A stretch of 64,000 nt of DNA from Kibdelosporangium persicum. Lineage in GTDB: Bacteria > Actinomycetota > Actinomycetes > Mycobacteriales > Pseudonocardiaceae. The translations under genes and the position numbers were made by a program. Positions 1 through 8,749 of the stretch are shown here, one piece after another (within the stretch, counting starts at the first letter, position 1; every line of letters starts with the position of its first letter). The stretch lies in assembly GCF_013280595.1 (NCBI RefSeq), contig NZ_JAAATY010000003.1, positions 1 to 64,000 on the forward strand. The letters are read 5' to 3'. Below the pieces are notes generated by a model. It saw only the letters and a list, made by a program, of their open reading frames with translations. It was not told the origin of the DNA and searched no databases.

Positions 1-19
1 GGGGTGCCTTGGTGGGTGG

Positions 20-1402
20 TCAATGCTGGAGTGGGGGTGGGGAGTGTGCCCGGTCGAACAGCAGTAGCCAGGCGTTGCGGTGGGGCCAGTGGGTGGGCAG
101 GCGCAGGGTGGTGCGGCGTGCTTGGCGGGTGAGTTGGGCGGCCACGGTGATCAGGGTGCGGCGCAGGGTGGTGGTGTGGGCGCGGGCGAAGCGTCCGGTG
201 GCCAGGCAGCCGGTGGCGCGCAGGAGGTTGTGGGTGATGGTGGCCAGGATCAGCCAGGCGGCGTTGGCGATGAAGGCGTGTGACGGGAAGTGGGTCAGGG
301 TGCTGGTGGCGAGTTGGCCCAGGACGTGTTCGATGCTGCCGGCTCGTTGGCGGTGGCAGGCCTCGGCTTGGGTCTTTTCGAGTGGGGAGTTGGTGAGGAT
401 GGCGTGGTAGCGGTAAGCGGGGAATAGTGGTTGTTGGTCGGTGTGCGGGGTGGTGATGGGCACGCGGCGCACGATCAGCCGGAGGGTGGCTGGTCCGGTG
501 GGGTGCCGGGTGATGTTGGTGAGAACGGTCAGGCTGGTCTCGGCGATCTCGGCGTGGGTGATCAGCTGCCCGGTGTCCTGGTCGCGGATGGGGGTGGCGA
601 AGGTGACCGGTTGCCAGTGTGGTTCGGGGATGTCGTGGATGGCGGCGGTGACGTTGCCGCTGTGGCGTGCGGTGATGGAAAACCATGCGCCGGCCGTGAT
701 CACCTCGGTGATGACCTCGCCGTTGAAGAACGCCGAGTCCATGCGTACCAGGATGGGGCCGGTCGCGCCGCAGGCTCGGGCGGTGGTCAGCGAGCGGCGC
801 AGCAGGCTGGCGGCGTTGCGGGCGGAGTGGGCGTTGCCGCCGCGTAGCCGGCTGTCGAGGATCACCGGAGCGGCCAGCGGGGTGCCCAGCGTGATGAGTT
901 GGTAGTCCAGGCCGAACAGGTTCTTGTGCCCGTACGCGGCACCTTGTTTCTTGCTGTGCACCTGCTGGGTTTTGGAATCCATGTCCACAAAGGCCAGCTG
1001 ATCGACGCCGGGCAGCAGCGGGGTCTGGGCGGCCAGCCTGACCAGCACCCCGTGAGCCACGTGCTGCAACTGGGTCAGGTGACCGATGCCGAAATACCGC
1101 AGGAAGCTGCCCAGCGTGGACGGTGCCCTGATACCGTCGAACAGCAGCGGCAGCCCGCCATGGCGGATCACGTCCAGATCGTCGATCGAGTCCGCGCCAC
1201 AGACCATGCCCGCCACGATCGACGCGATCTTCGCGCCGGCGTTGGCGCCGATCGAGCCACCCAGCCGGACATGCCTATCGGCCAGCTCAGACAGGCCCGC
1301 ATCCTGCGCTAATCGCATCGCCGGCACCAGCCCGGCCTGCGACACCAACGTCGGATGGTCGAACCTCGCGTCAATCCCACCACGGGTATGCGATGCTTTC
1401 AC
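20..1402 (-). CDS. IS1380-family DDE transposase
   Basis: 460-residue transposase that would catalyse cut-and-paste movement of the surrounding insertion sequence. The N-terminus (GGIDARFDHPTLVSQAGL) and the segment FVDMDSKTQQVHSKKQG are typical of actinobacterial IS1380 (DDE group 1) transposases. Candidate catalytic acidic residues are the Asp in FVDMDS, the Asp in VRMDSAFF and the Glu in the C-terminal third (AGSIEHVLGQL). The length is normal for the family and there is no internal stop or frameshift, so the gene may be functional. It is transcribed on the minus strand. The 12-bp inverted repeat just upstream could be part of the IS end or a hairpin limiting transposase expression. Confidence 0.93.
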   Translation of the reverse strand: MKASHTRGGIDARFDHPTLVSQAGLVPAMRLAQDAGLSELADRHVRLGGSIGANAGAKIASIVAGMVCGADSIDDLDVIRHGGLPLLFDGIRAPSTLGSFLRYFGIGHLTQLQHVAHGVLVRLAAQTPLLPGVDQLAFVDMDSKTQQVHSKKQGAAYGHKNLFGLDYQLITLGTPLAAPVILDSRLRGGNAHSARNAASLLRRSLTTARACGATGPILVRMDSAFFNGEVITEVITAGAWFSITARHSGNVTAAIHDIPEPHWQPVTFATPIRDQDTGQLITHAEIAETSLTVLTNITRHPTGPATLRLIVRRVPITTPHTDQQPLFPAYRYHAILTNSPLEKTQAEACHRQRAGSIEHVLGQLATSTLTHFPSHAFIANAAWLILATITHNLLRATGCLATGRFARAHTTTLRRTLITVAAQLTRQARRTTLRLPTHWPHRNAWLLLFDRAHSPPPLQH

Positions 1403-1406
1403 TTAA

Positions 1407-1474
1407 CAGGTGCCCTCTTCTGTGATGGCTTGTTCCCTAGACAAGAACAATCATCCCAGCTCAGAGGGCACCTG
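1407..1474. repeat. 12-bp inverted repeat upstream of the transposase
   Basis: CAGGTGCCCTCT at 1407-1418 is matched perfectly by AGAGGGCACCTG at 1463-1474, with a 44-base loop. It starts 5 bases upstream of the transposase start codon. It could be the inner and outer copies of an IS terminal repeat or a leader hairpin of the transposase transcript. The sequence does not decide between these. Confidence 0.6.
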
Positions 1475-1515
1475 CCCGTCTACGACATACCCACCACCAA
1501 CACATTCACCGGTGG

Positions 1516-1547
1516 ATCAGGGTTCTAACCCTGATAACCACTCACGA
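1516..1547. terminator. Palindromic terminator, copy 1 (one arm truncated)
   Basis: The right arm at 1527-1547 (beginning AACCCTGATAACC, ending CACTCACGA) matches the repeat family seen at 12635-12678 and 63218-63261. Only about 9 bases of the left arm (ATCAGGGTT, 1516-1524) remain before the sequence diverges on the IS side. It starts 1 base downstream of the stop codon of the Hsp70-like gene and probably terminates that transcript. There is no U-tract, as is usual for high-GC actinomycetes. Confidence 0.6.
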
Positions 1548-1548
1548 A

Positions 1549-4059
1549 TCAGAAGGTGGCGGTCCAGGTGGCCGCGTCGGTGGTGTTCCGCTCGCCTGCC
1601 TGGCCGAGCCCGACGACAACGAACTGCTTGCCCGGCAGGGGGAACAGCCCGTTGAGGAAGACGCCGCGCGGGGAACCCGGAGCGCTGGCGATGTTCCACC
1701 GTTCCCACTTCTGGTCCGCGGCCTGGGTCCAGCAGCTCAGCGGCGGCGGCTGCCCCGAGCCGATCGACCCGCACACCAGCAGTGTCCCGTCGGACAGCCG
1801 GGCGACGCCCTTCAGGTTCGGCGCGCCTTCCGGGATGTACGGCGACAGTTCCCACCGGACCCCGTCCTTGGACGTCCAGATCGCCGGCCCGTTCTTGGCG
1901 CCCTGCAACACCGAGCCCACGGCCACGTAACCGCCGCCCGCCGACTTGGTCACCTTCTCGATGTACTGCGGGCCGGTGCCGGACAACCCCGTCGTGTTGA
2001 CGTGATTCCACGTCGCCCCGTCCACCGAGGTGTAGACCGCCGCGTCGCCGTCGTTGCGGTCGTCGCGGAAGTCCCGGCCGAAGGCCAGCAACCTGTTCTC
2101 CGGCCCCAGGATCACCGCGTTGAGCTCCTTGACGGTGGACGTCGCGGTGAAATCCCCCTGCTGCGGCAGCAAAGACCAGTCCAGGCCGTCGGTTGACGTC
2201 CACACCGCCGGTCGCTTCTTCTGGCCGGTGCCCGTCCAGCCGACGGCGACCAGACCGGACCCCGCCGGGACGACGTCGAGCATCAGTCCCTGTCCGTCCT
2301 CGGACACCTTGGCCTGGACGAAATCGTCCTTGCCGCCCTTGCTCAGCCAGGCCCGGGGCTGCCGGTTCTGGGAGAACCCCACGGCGACCAGGTCACCGTT
2401 CGGACGCCCGGTCACCGCGGTCATCTCGTCTGTTCCGTCCGGTGCGATGACCAACGGCCGGCCGGTCAGCGTGATCCTGCCGACCGCGGGTGTCCCGATG
2501 GCCGCCTCGGACGTGTTCTGCTGGTTCGGTTGCTGCCCGGTGTTCTGCGACGACTGGTTGGTCACGTAGAAAATCAGCCCGGCGACCACGGCGACGATGA
2601 CGAGCACGACCGCCAGCGCGATCAGGCGCCCGCGGCGCTTGCCCGCCGAGTCGCCTGTCCGCACCGAGGCGATCTGCTCACCGCTGCGTGGCGGCGGTGT
2701 GATGGTCACCGGTTCGAGCGGCTGCATCGACTTGAGCACGGTACGGATGTCGGTGACGCCGGTCAGGCCGGAGCGGGCCAGGTCGACCTTCTCGACGACG
2801 GCGGGCGCGGGCTGTCCGGGCGGCTGCGGCGGGATCGATCCCATGCTGCGCTGCCCCGGTCCGGGGAACGCGGGCTGGGACCGCTGACCGGGTTGGTAGG
2901 CGGACGGCGGAGCCATCGGCCGCGAGCCCGTGGGGTTGTACAGCGGGTGCGGCGGACGCGCGGGCGGCGTGAACCCACCGGACGACCGGGTGCCGACAAA
3001 ACGCGGGGCCGCTGCGATCGCGGCCCCGAGGCTGACGGTGTACTTCGGGTGCGCGTCCACCGCCACCCGGATGCCCAGTTCGGCGGACAAGAGCTGACGC
3101 ACCAACGGAATCCGGCTCGACCCGCCGACCAGCAGCACTCCGTGCAGCTTCGCCGGATCCACTCCGGCACGCCGGACCACCTGGCCGAACACGCCGACCG
3201 TGCCGAGCACACGCTCCTTGATCAGGTCCTCGAACTCCGCGCGCGTGATCAGCACCTGACGGCTCACGCCGGGCAGCACGACCGGCACGACCACCTCAAC
3301 GTCGGCGGACAGTGCCTCCTTGGCCTCCACGACCGAGCTGAACAGCTGCGCCATCGCGCTGGACATCACCGGATCGGTGAAGTCGAGCTGGGTGACGTCC
3401 ACTCCCGCCGCGGTGCCGACGTGCCGGAACAAGGCGTGGTCGAAGTCGATGCCGCCGATCGAGTCGTCACCGCCGGCCTCGCCGTAGATCTCCACGCCGG
3501 TCGCGGTCTTGCGCACCACGCTGGCGTCGAACGTGCCGCCGCCGAAGTCGTAGATCCCGATCAACGACCCCGCTTCGATGCGCTCCTGCGCGGCGTACCA
3601 GGTGGCCGCCGCGACCGGTTCGGGCAACAGCCCGATCTCCCGCAGCCCGGCCTGTGTCGCGGCCTGCACGAGCAGGTTCTTGCGGTAGTCACCCCATGCC
3701 GCCGGATGGGTCAGCACCACGTGGTTCGGTTGCCCGCCCTGTAGTTCGGCCACCCGGGCCAGCGACCACTTCAGCACCTCGCCGGTCAGCTGGTGCGCGG
3801 TGTACCCCCGGCCACCGACCAGGATCGGGACGTCGTCACCCATCCGCCGTTTGAACTCGCGGGCCATCTTGTCCGGATCGGTGATCCCCCGCCGGGCGGC
3901 GGCCTCGCCGACCAGGAAGGTGCCGTCGTCACGCAGGAACAGCACAGACGGCACGGCGTTGGCGCGATTGCCCAGCGGCACGGTCTGCACCCGGCCGTCA
4001 CGCCACAACGCCGCCGCGGTGTATGTGGTCCCGATGTCGACACCCAGCGGATAGGTCAC
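1549..4059 (-). CDS. Membrane-spanning Hsp70-like protein with external six-bladed propeller
   Basis: 836 residues. Residues 1-355 form an Hsp70/actin-type ATPase: phosphate loop DIGTTYTAAAL near residue 8, phosphate 2 IYDFGGGTFDAS near 169, adenosine motif LLVGGSSRIPLV near 309. No Hsp70 substrate-binding domain follows. Instead there is a Pro-rich linker (about 356-475), one membrane helix (about 479-499) and a C-terminal part with six roughly 48-residue repeats of the pattern (V)AVG...P-A-(V/I)-W-T-S-x-D-G-x-x-W, resembling an Asp-box propeller. Predicted topology is cytoplasmic ATPase and extracellular propeller. The GTG start is chosen because a TATGTT -10-like hexamer lies 6 bases before it, so the mRNA may be leaderless. 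It is divergent from the MoxR operon and may sense or assemble envelope complexes; that role is inference. Confidence 0.88.
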   Translation of the reverse strand: MTYPLGVDIGTTYTAAALWRDGRVQTVPLGNRANAVPSVLFLRDDGTFLVGEAAARRGITDPDKMAREFKRRMGDDVPILVGGRGYTAHQLTGEVLKWSLARVAELQGGQPNHVVLTHPAAWGDYRKNLLVQAATQAGLREIGLLPEPVAAATWYAAQERIEAGSLIGIYDFGGGTFDASVVRKTATGVEIYGEAGGDDSIGGIDFDHALFRHVGTAAGVDVTQLDFTDPVMSSAMAQLFSSVVEAKEALSADVEVVVPVVLPGVSRQVLITRAEFEDLIKERVLGTVGVFGQVVRRAGVDPAKLHGVLLVGGSSRIPLVRQLLSAELGIRVAVDAHPKYTVSLGAAIAAAPRFVGTRSSGGFTPPARPPHPLYNPTGSRPMAPPSAYQPGQRSQPAFPGPGQRSMGSIPPQPPGQPAPAVVEKVDLARSGLTGVTDIRTVLKSMQPLEPVTITPPPRSGEQIASVRTGDSAGKRRGRLIALAVVLVIVAVVAGLIFYVTNQSSQNTGQQPNQQNTSEAAIGTPAVGRITLTGRPLVIAPDGTDEMTAVTGRPNGDLVAVGFSQNRQPRAWLSKGGKDDFVQAKVSEDGQGLMLDVVPAGSGLVAVGWTGTGQKKRPAVWTSTDGLDWSLLPQQGDFTATSTVKELNAVILGPENRLLAFGRDFRDDRNDGDAAVYTSVDGATWNHVNTTGLSGTGPQYIEKVTKSAGGGYVAVGSVLQGAKNGPAIWTSKDGVRWELSPYIPEGAPNLKGVARLSDGTLLVCGSIGSGQPPPLSCWTQAADQKWERWNIASAPGSPRGVFLNGLFPLPGKQFVVVGLGQAGERNTTDAATWTATF

Positions 4060-4074
4060 TCACCAAACATAGTG

Positions 4075-4087
4075 GTCACAGTGTGAC
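4075..4087. promoter_or_regulatory. Perfect 13-bp palindrome between divergent promoters
   Basis: GTCACAGTGTGAC lies 16 bases upstream of the Hsp70-like start and 138 bases upstream of the MoxR start. It is a plausible operator for a dimeric regulator controlling one or both directions. The half-sites resemble those of Crp/Fnr-like proteins but in inverted order, so no regulator is assigned. Confidence 0.4.
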
Positions 4088-4224
4088 GCTTGGCGTCGAT
4101 CCCCATGCCCGCACACTTCTCGTCACAGCGGGACGCCCGTATCGCTGCACTTTCGGGCAGGCCGCGCCCGGCCAATCGCAATAGTGTTTCCGCCACAGGA
4201 CTGCGTACTCGACTGGGAGCGGCG

Positions 4225-5205
4225 ATGACCTACGGCACTCAGCTCGCCGAGCGCGTCGGCTGGGTGCAGCGGCGCTGCAACGACCTGGTCCGCAACGTCG
4301 AGCACTTCATCCACGGCAAGACCAACGTGATCTGGAACGCCGTTGTCGGACTGCTCGCCGAAGGGCACCTCCTGATCGAGGACGTCCCCGGCGTGGCCAA
4401 GACCTCGCTGGCCAAGGCGATCGCGCACTCGATCGGCGGCTCGATGCGCCGGATCCAGTTCACCCCCGACCTGTTGCCGTCCGATGTGGTCGGTGTGCAG
4501 ATCTACGACACGCACAAGGGCGAGTTCTCCTTCAAGGAAGGGCCGGTGTTCGCCAACATCGTCCTCGGTGACGAGATCAACCGCGCCTCGCCGAAGACGC
4601 AGTCGGCGCTGCTCGAGGCGATGGCCGAGCGTCAGGTCACTGTGGACGGTGTGACGTACCCGCTGCCGCGGCCCAACTTCGTGATCGCCACCCAGAACCC
4701 GGTCGACCAGCAGGGCACGTACTCGTTGCCGGAAGCCCAACTGGACCGGTTCATGATGCTGCTGCGGATCGGTTACCCCACGCCGGAGCACGAGGTGCGC
4801 ATCGTCGGTGACGCGATCGCCCGCAGGCTGCCCGAGCAGTTGCAGCCGGTCTGCACGATCGACGACCTGCAGCAGATGATCGAGGTCGTGCGCGGGATCT
4901 ACGTCGCCCCGGCGCTGCAGGCCTTCATCGTCACGATCACCAACGCCACCAGGACGATCCCGCAGCTCAAGCTCGGCGCCAGCCCGCGTGCCAGCAACGC
5001 GCTGGCCAACGCCGCGCAGGCACGGGCCGCGGTGGACGGGCGCGCGTTCGTCACCGCCGACGACGTCAAGCAGATGGCCAAGCCTGTGCTGGCGCACCGG
5101 CTGGTGCTCACTCCCGAGGCCGCGGTGCAGGAGTTCAAGCCGGAGGGGATCGTGGACCGCATCCTCGCGGCGGTTCCGGTGCCCCAGGCACCCGTCGGGG
5201 CGTGA
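4225..5205 (+). CDS. MoxR-family AAA+ ATPase
   Basis: 326-residue MoxR-type AAA+ chaperone ATPase. The Walker A region is atypical, DVPGVAKTSLAKAI, with GVAKTS in place of GxxGxGKT; this variant is common in the MoxR family. Walker B is LGDEINRASPKTQSALLEAM, and the sensor region is FVIATQNPVDQQGTYSLPEAQ. ATG 4225 is chosen over an upstream in-frame ATG at 4090 because it has a GGGAG ribosome site at about 4215 and because conserved sequence begins here. MoxR proteins usually act with DUF58 proteins on periplasmic or secreted clients, and the DUF58 gene starts one base after this stop codon. It is the first gene of a five-gene operon that ends at 12613. Confidence 0.93.
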   Translation: MTYGTQLAERVGWVQRRCNDLVRNVEHFIHGKTNVIWNAVVGLLAEGHLLIEDVPGVAKTSLAKAIAHSIGGSMRRIQFTPDLLPSDVVGVQIYDTHKGEFSFKEGPVFANIVLGDEINRASPKTQSALLEAMAERQVTVDGVTYPLPRPNFVIATQNPVDQQGTYSLPEAQLDRFMMLLRIGYPTPEHEVRIVGDAIARRLPEQLQPVCTIDDLQQMIEVVRGIYVAPALQAFIVTITNATRTIPQLKLGASPRASNALANAAQARAAVDGRAFVTADDVKQMAKPVLAHRLVLTPEAAVQEFKPEGIVDRILAAVPVPQAPVGA

Positions 5206-5206
5206 G

Positions 5207-6352
5207 ATGCCGACCAGGTCCGGTGTGGCGACGGCCGTCTCGGCGGTCGTCCTGCTCGCGCTGGGCCGGCTCGCGGACTACCCCGAACTGATCGCGCTCG
5301 GCTTCGCGGCGCTGGCCGCGCTGGCCGTCGCGGGCGGGTGGATGGCCCTGCGCCCGGACCTCTCCGCCGTCCGTGAGGTCCGCCCCCAGCGGGTCGCCGA
5401 AGGCGAGAAGGCGATGGGGGTGATCACCCTGACCAACGAGTCGAAACGGCGCAGCCCGCCCATCCTGGCCACCGAGCAGATGGCCAACCGGCAGGTCCAG
5501 GTGCCCATCCCGAGCCTGGCCGGCGGCAGTGACCACACCACGACGTACTACCTGCCGACGAACCGGCGCGGTGTCTTCCAGGTCGGGCCGATGTCCGTCG
5601 GGCACACCGATCCCTTGCGGCTCATGCGCGTCGGCACGGTTTTCTCCGCGTTCTCGACGTTGTACGTGCATCCGCGGCTGCGGGACGTCGAACCTGTGCC
5701 GACCGGGCAGACCAGGGACATGGACGGGCCGACGTCCAGCTACTCGCCGCAGGGCGGGGTGGCGTTCCACAGCCTGCGTGAGTACGTCCCCGGCGACGAC
5801 TGGCGGCTCATCCACTGGAAGTCCACCGCCCGCACCGGCCAGATGATGGTGCGGCACAACGTCGTTCCCAATCAGCCGCGGCTCATGGTCGTGCTGGACG
5901 CCAACTCCCTCGGCTACTCCGAGGAGACGTTCGAGTCCGCGGTGAGCGCGGCCGCCTCGCTGGCGATGGCGGCGATTCGCGGCGGCTTTCCGCTGGAACT
6001 GCGCACGACCAGCGGTGGAGTCGCTGCCAGCGATCGGGCTTATGACGGTGCCGTGGCCGCGTTGGACCTGCTGGCGGCGGCCGAGGCGACGCGCGAAGAC
6101 CCTGGCCTGACGGCCTTGCCGAGCATGGTGTCGACGGATGACAGTGTGGCCTTGGGTGTCGTGACCGGAACGCCAGATCCACGGGTGCTGTCCGTGTTGC
6201 CGACGATCCGCAGGCACTTCCTCATGGTCAGCCTGATCCAGTTCTCCGGCCGGCTCAACACCCCGCCGGCACCGTTGAACGGTGTCGTGTCGCTGACCGT
6301 CCGGACAGCGGACGAGTTCGCCGACGCCTGGAACAAGCTGGTGCGCACGTGA
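5207..6352 (+). CDS. DUF58 domain membrane protein (MoxR partner)
   Basis: 381 residues. Two hydrophobic segments near the N-terminus (about 8-45) precede a DUF58 domain with the signature REYVPGDDWRLIHWKSTART near residues 190-210. The C-terminal half is vWA-like (LMVVLDANS). Proteins of this type pair with MoxR ATPases and transglutaminase-like membrane proteins. Start ATG 5207 lies one base after the MoxR stop, and the stop overlaps the next gene by 4 bases (GTGA), showing translational coupling. The partner client is unknown; the gene order suggests the envelope proteins encoded downstream. Confidence 0.92.
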   Translation: MPTRSGVATAVSAVVLLALGRLADYPELIALGFAALAALAVAGGWMALRPDLSAVREVRPQRVAEGEKAMGVITLTNESKRRSPPILATEQMANRQVQVPIPSLAGGSDHTTTYYLPTNRRGVFQVGPMSVGHTDPLRLMRVGTVFSAFSTLYVHPRLRDVEPVPTGQTRDMDGPTSSYSPQGGVAFHSLREYVPGDDWRLIHWKSTARTGQMMVRHNVVPNQPRLMVVLDANSLGYSEETFESAVSAAASLAMAAIRGGFPLELRTTSGGVAASDRAYDGAVAALDLLAAAEATREDPGLTALPSMVSTDDSVALGVVTGTPDPRVLSVLPTIRRHFLMVSLIQFSGRLNTPPAPLNGVVSLTVRTADEFADAWNKLVRT

Positions 6353-8736
6353 CAGCCATCCGTCCGCAGTCCCCGCCCGCCGGGCCCGCCAGCGCCGGTG
6401 GCGATGTCACGCACACCGTCAGCGTCACGCGGTCGGCCTTGCTCAGCCCGGATCCACCACCGAAGAAGACCAAGCGCGCGCGACAGCACATTCCCCAGGC
6501 GCAGCCACGGCTGAAGATGGGCTTCCCGGCGTATTCGCAGCTTGTGCTCGCCGGGGCCGCGATCGCCGTGTCGAGTCTGTTGTACTTGCGCTACTACAGT
6601 GGGCTGAGCTTTCTGATCTCGGTCCTGGCCGCCACCGCGGCCGGCATGCTGATCGGGACGGTCGCGGCTGTCCGGCGATGGCCGTTGCTCGTGACACTCG
6701 GCGCCAGCGTGCCCGGGTTTCTGCTCGTCGCGATCTTCGCGGTGTTCCGCGGCACGCTCAGCCGGGGCATTCCCACGTGGACGACACTGAAGTCACTGGG
6801 GTCCAGCCTGATCTCCGGCTGGGTGAAGATGCTGTCGGTGAACCTGCCCGCCGATCCCAGTGGCGAGCTGGAGCTCACGCCCGCGCTGGTGTGTTTCGCC
6901 GCCGCGGTCGTCTCGGCGGGCCTGATCCTGCGCACCAAGTACCTGCTCGCCCCGATTCTGCCGCCGGTGCTGGTGTTCCTGTTCGCGCTGCCGATCACCG
7001 CGCCCCGGTCCGCCGGCGGCCTGGTGCCCGTCGGCGTGCTTCTGGTCCTGGTGCTGCTGCTGACGTTGATCCGTGCGGGCGCGTCCGACCCGATGGCCCG
7101 CACCATCAACGCCCGGGCCGCGTGGGGCCGCTTCCTCTTCGGCGTGCCTGTCATCATCGTCGCTGTCGCCGCCGGACTGGCCGGAATGCGGTTCGTTCCG
7201 CTCGCTGACGGCGACAGGCGGTTCGACCTGCGGGAGGTGGTCGAACCGCCGCTGAACGTCGAAGACGTGATCAACCCGTTGGCACGGGTGAAAACCCAGC
7301 TCCGCAAGCCGGACGCGGACGTGTTCACGGTGCGGCTGACCGGCGACACCGAGGGCGTCGACCGGATCAGGACGGTGGCGCTGGACAAGTTCGACGGCGC
7401 GATGTGGACCACGCAGGACCAGTTCCTGCTCGCCGGCAGCACGTTGCCGGAGGACGAGTCGCTGGTCGCGCCGCGCCGGGTCACCCTGGATGTCCGGATC
7501 ACCGGCCTGCCGGGCCAGCATCTGCCCGAGGTCGGCGCGCCGGTGTCGATCACCGGCGCGCCCAGGGTCGGGTTCAGCAGGAACTCCGGCACGCTGGCCA
7601 CCGACCAGGCGACGACCGGCTGGAACTACCGGCTCGTCGCCGAGGTCGGCAGGCGCGAGGGAGTGCAGAAGAGCGTTCCGCACGTCTCGGACTCCGGCAG
7701 GTACACCGAGCTGCCCCGGGACGATCCGCGAATCCCGGACGTCATCCTGGCCAAGGGCAACGAGCTGGCCGCGGGGGTGGCCGAGCCGTACGCCAAACTC
7801 ATGGCGATCCAGAAGTACATGCAGTCCTTCCCGTACAATCTGGACACTCGGCCCGGGCACTCCTACGACGCGCTGAGCCGGTTGTTCGGACCGAACATCA
7901 CCGAGCAGGTCGGGTACGCCGAGCAGTTCGCCTCCGCGTTCGCGGTGCTGGCCCGCACCCAGGGCTTCCCGACCAGGGTCGCCGTCGGCTATCTGCTGGA
8001 CGAGGACCGCCGCAACGGTGACACCTATCAGGTCAAGTCGGGCGACGCGCACGCCTGGCCCGAGGTGAACCTGGCGGGGTACGGCTGGGTCGCGTTCGAG
8101 CCGACCGATCCGCAGCGGCGCCCGGCCACCGCGCCGAAGCCCCGGGACGCCGAGACGCCCGCGGACGAGAACCGGCCGGAGGAGAACGCGTCCGCCTCCC
8201 AGCCCGCCGAGGACCCGAATCTGCCCCGGCTCGGCGAAGGCGGGCTCACCGTGCTCGACTGGGCCCTGTACGTCCTCATCGGACTCGGCGTTCTCGTCGT
8301 GCTCACGCCGGTCGCCGTGGCGACCGAGAAGTTCCGCAGGCGCAGGCAACGGCGTTCCGGCAGCCGTGCGGCCCGGGTCATCGGCGCATGGCAGCAAGCC
8401 GCGGACCGGCTGATCGAGCACGGCGTCGCGGTAACGGCGTCGTCGACCGTGCAGGAGGTCAGTGACCAGGCACGGGACCGGATCGGCGAAGAGGGCACCG
8501 GATCACTCGCGGTCCTCGCCCCGCTCGTCACCAGGGCGATGTTCGAACCGGCCGAGCCGGACGACGAAGTCGTGCGGCAAGCGTGGGATCTGGAAACCCA
8601 ACTGCGCAGGGAGCTGCGCAAAGCGCACAGTCCACTGTCGACTGTCCGGGCATGGCTGGACCCGAGGCCGCTGTACGCACGCTGGCGTGACGAGCGACGG
8701 CGCAGGCGCGCGCTGGACAAGCTGACCAGAGGATGA
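6349..8736 (+). CDS. TgpA-like membrane protein with transglutaminase-like domain lacking its catalytic Cys
   Basis: 795 residues: about six to eight N-terminal membrane helices (residues 60-285), an extracytoplasmic transglutaminase-like domain (about 460-600), a further membrane helix near 635-660 and a basic cytoplasmic tail with a DUF4129-like region. In active members the core reads G-Y-C-x-Q-F. Here it reads VGYAEQFASAFAVLA, with Ala (codon 7918-7920, residue 524) in place of Cys. The His (GDAHAWPEV) and Asp (FEPTDP) of the triad remain. It is probably a binding scaffold rather than an enzyme, unless another Cys substitutes. GTG start overlaps the DUF58 stop. Confidence 0.88.
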   Translation: MTAIRPQSPPAGPASAGGDVTHTVSVTRSALLSPDPPPKKTKRARQHIPQAQPRLKMGFPAYSQLVLAGAAIAVSSLLYLRYYSGLSFLISVLAATAAGMLIGTVAAVRRWPLLVTLGASVPGFLLVAIFAVFRGTLSRGIPTWTTLKSLGSSLISGWVKMLSVNLPADPSGELELTPALVCFAAAVVSAGLILRTKYLLAPILPPVLVFLFALPITAPRSAGGLVPVGVLLVLVLLLTLIRAGASDPMARTINARAAWGRFLFGVPVIIVAVAAGLAGMRFVPLADGDRRFDLREVVEPPLNVEDVINPLARVKTQLRKPDADVFTVRLTGDTEGVDRIRTVALDKFDGAMWTTQDQFLLAGSTLPEDESLVAPRRVTLDVRITGLPGQHLPEVGAPVSITGAPRVGFSRNSGTLATDQATTGWNYRLVAEVGRREGVQKSVPHVSDSGRYTELPRDDPRIPDVILAKGNELAAGVAEPYAKLMAIQKYMQSFPYNLDTRPGHSYDALSRLFGPNITEQVGYAEQFASAFAVLARTQGFPTRVAVGYLLDEDRRNGDTYQVKSGDAHAWPEVNLAGYGWVAFEPTDPQRRPATAPKPRDAETPADENRPEENASASQPAEDPNLPRLGEGGLTVLDWALYVLIGLGVLVVLTPVAVATEKFRRRRQRRSGSRAARVIGAWQQAADRLIEHGVAVTASSTVQEVSDQARDRIGEEGTGSLAVLAPLVTRAMFEPAEPDDEVVRQAWDLETQLRRELRKAHSPLSTVRAWLDPRPLYARWRDERRRRRALDKLTRG

Positions 8737-8749
8737 CGGAGGTGGGGAT

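Larger units (their letters stand above)
1..1474 (-). mobile_element. IS1380-family insertion sequence, one end outside the window
   Basis: The transposase gene fills almost all of this stretch. The end downstream of the transposase stop lies before base 1 and cannot be seen. The transposase-proximal end is placed only approximately, near the 12-bp inverted repeat at 1407-1474. The element abuts the 3' end of the Hsp70-like gene, whose palindromic terminator has lost most of one arm, which suggests insertion or rearrangement there. Exact ends and target duplication are not determined. Confidence 0.65.

Noticed and set aside
1410-1655. 81-codon plus-strand frame between the IS and the Hsp70-like gene
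   Set aside because: Runs through the palindromic terminator and antisense to the Hsp70-like gene; no ribosome site or conserved look.
4225-5205. MoxR ATPase as the eCIS-specific AAA+ (Afp15 equivalent)
   Set aside because: It has the MoxR-type fold and the classical DUF58 partner gene, and lies on the opposite strand; replacement of Afp15 is only a hypothesis.
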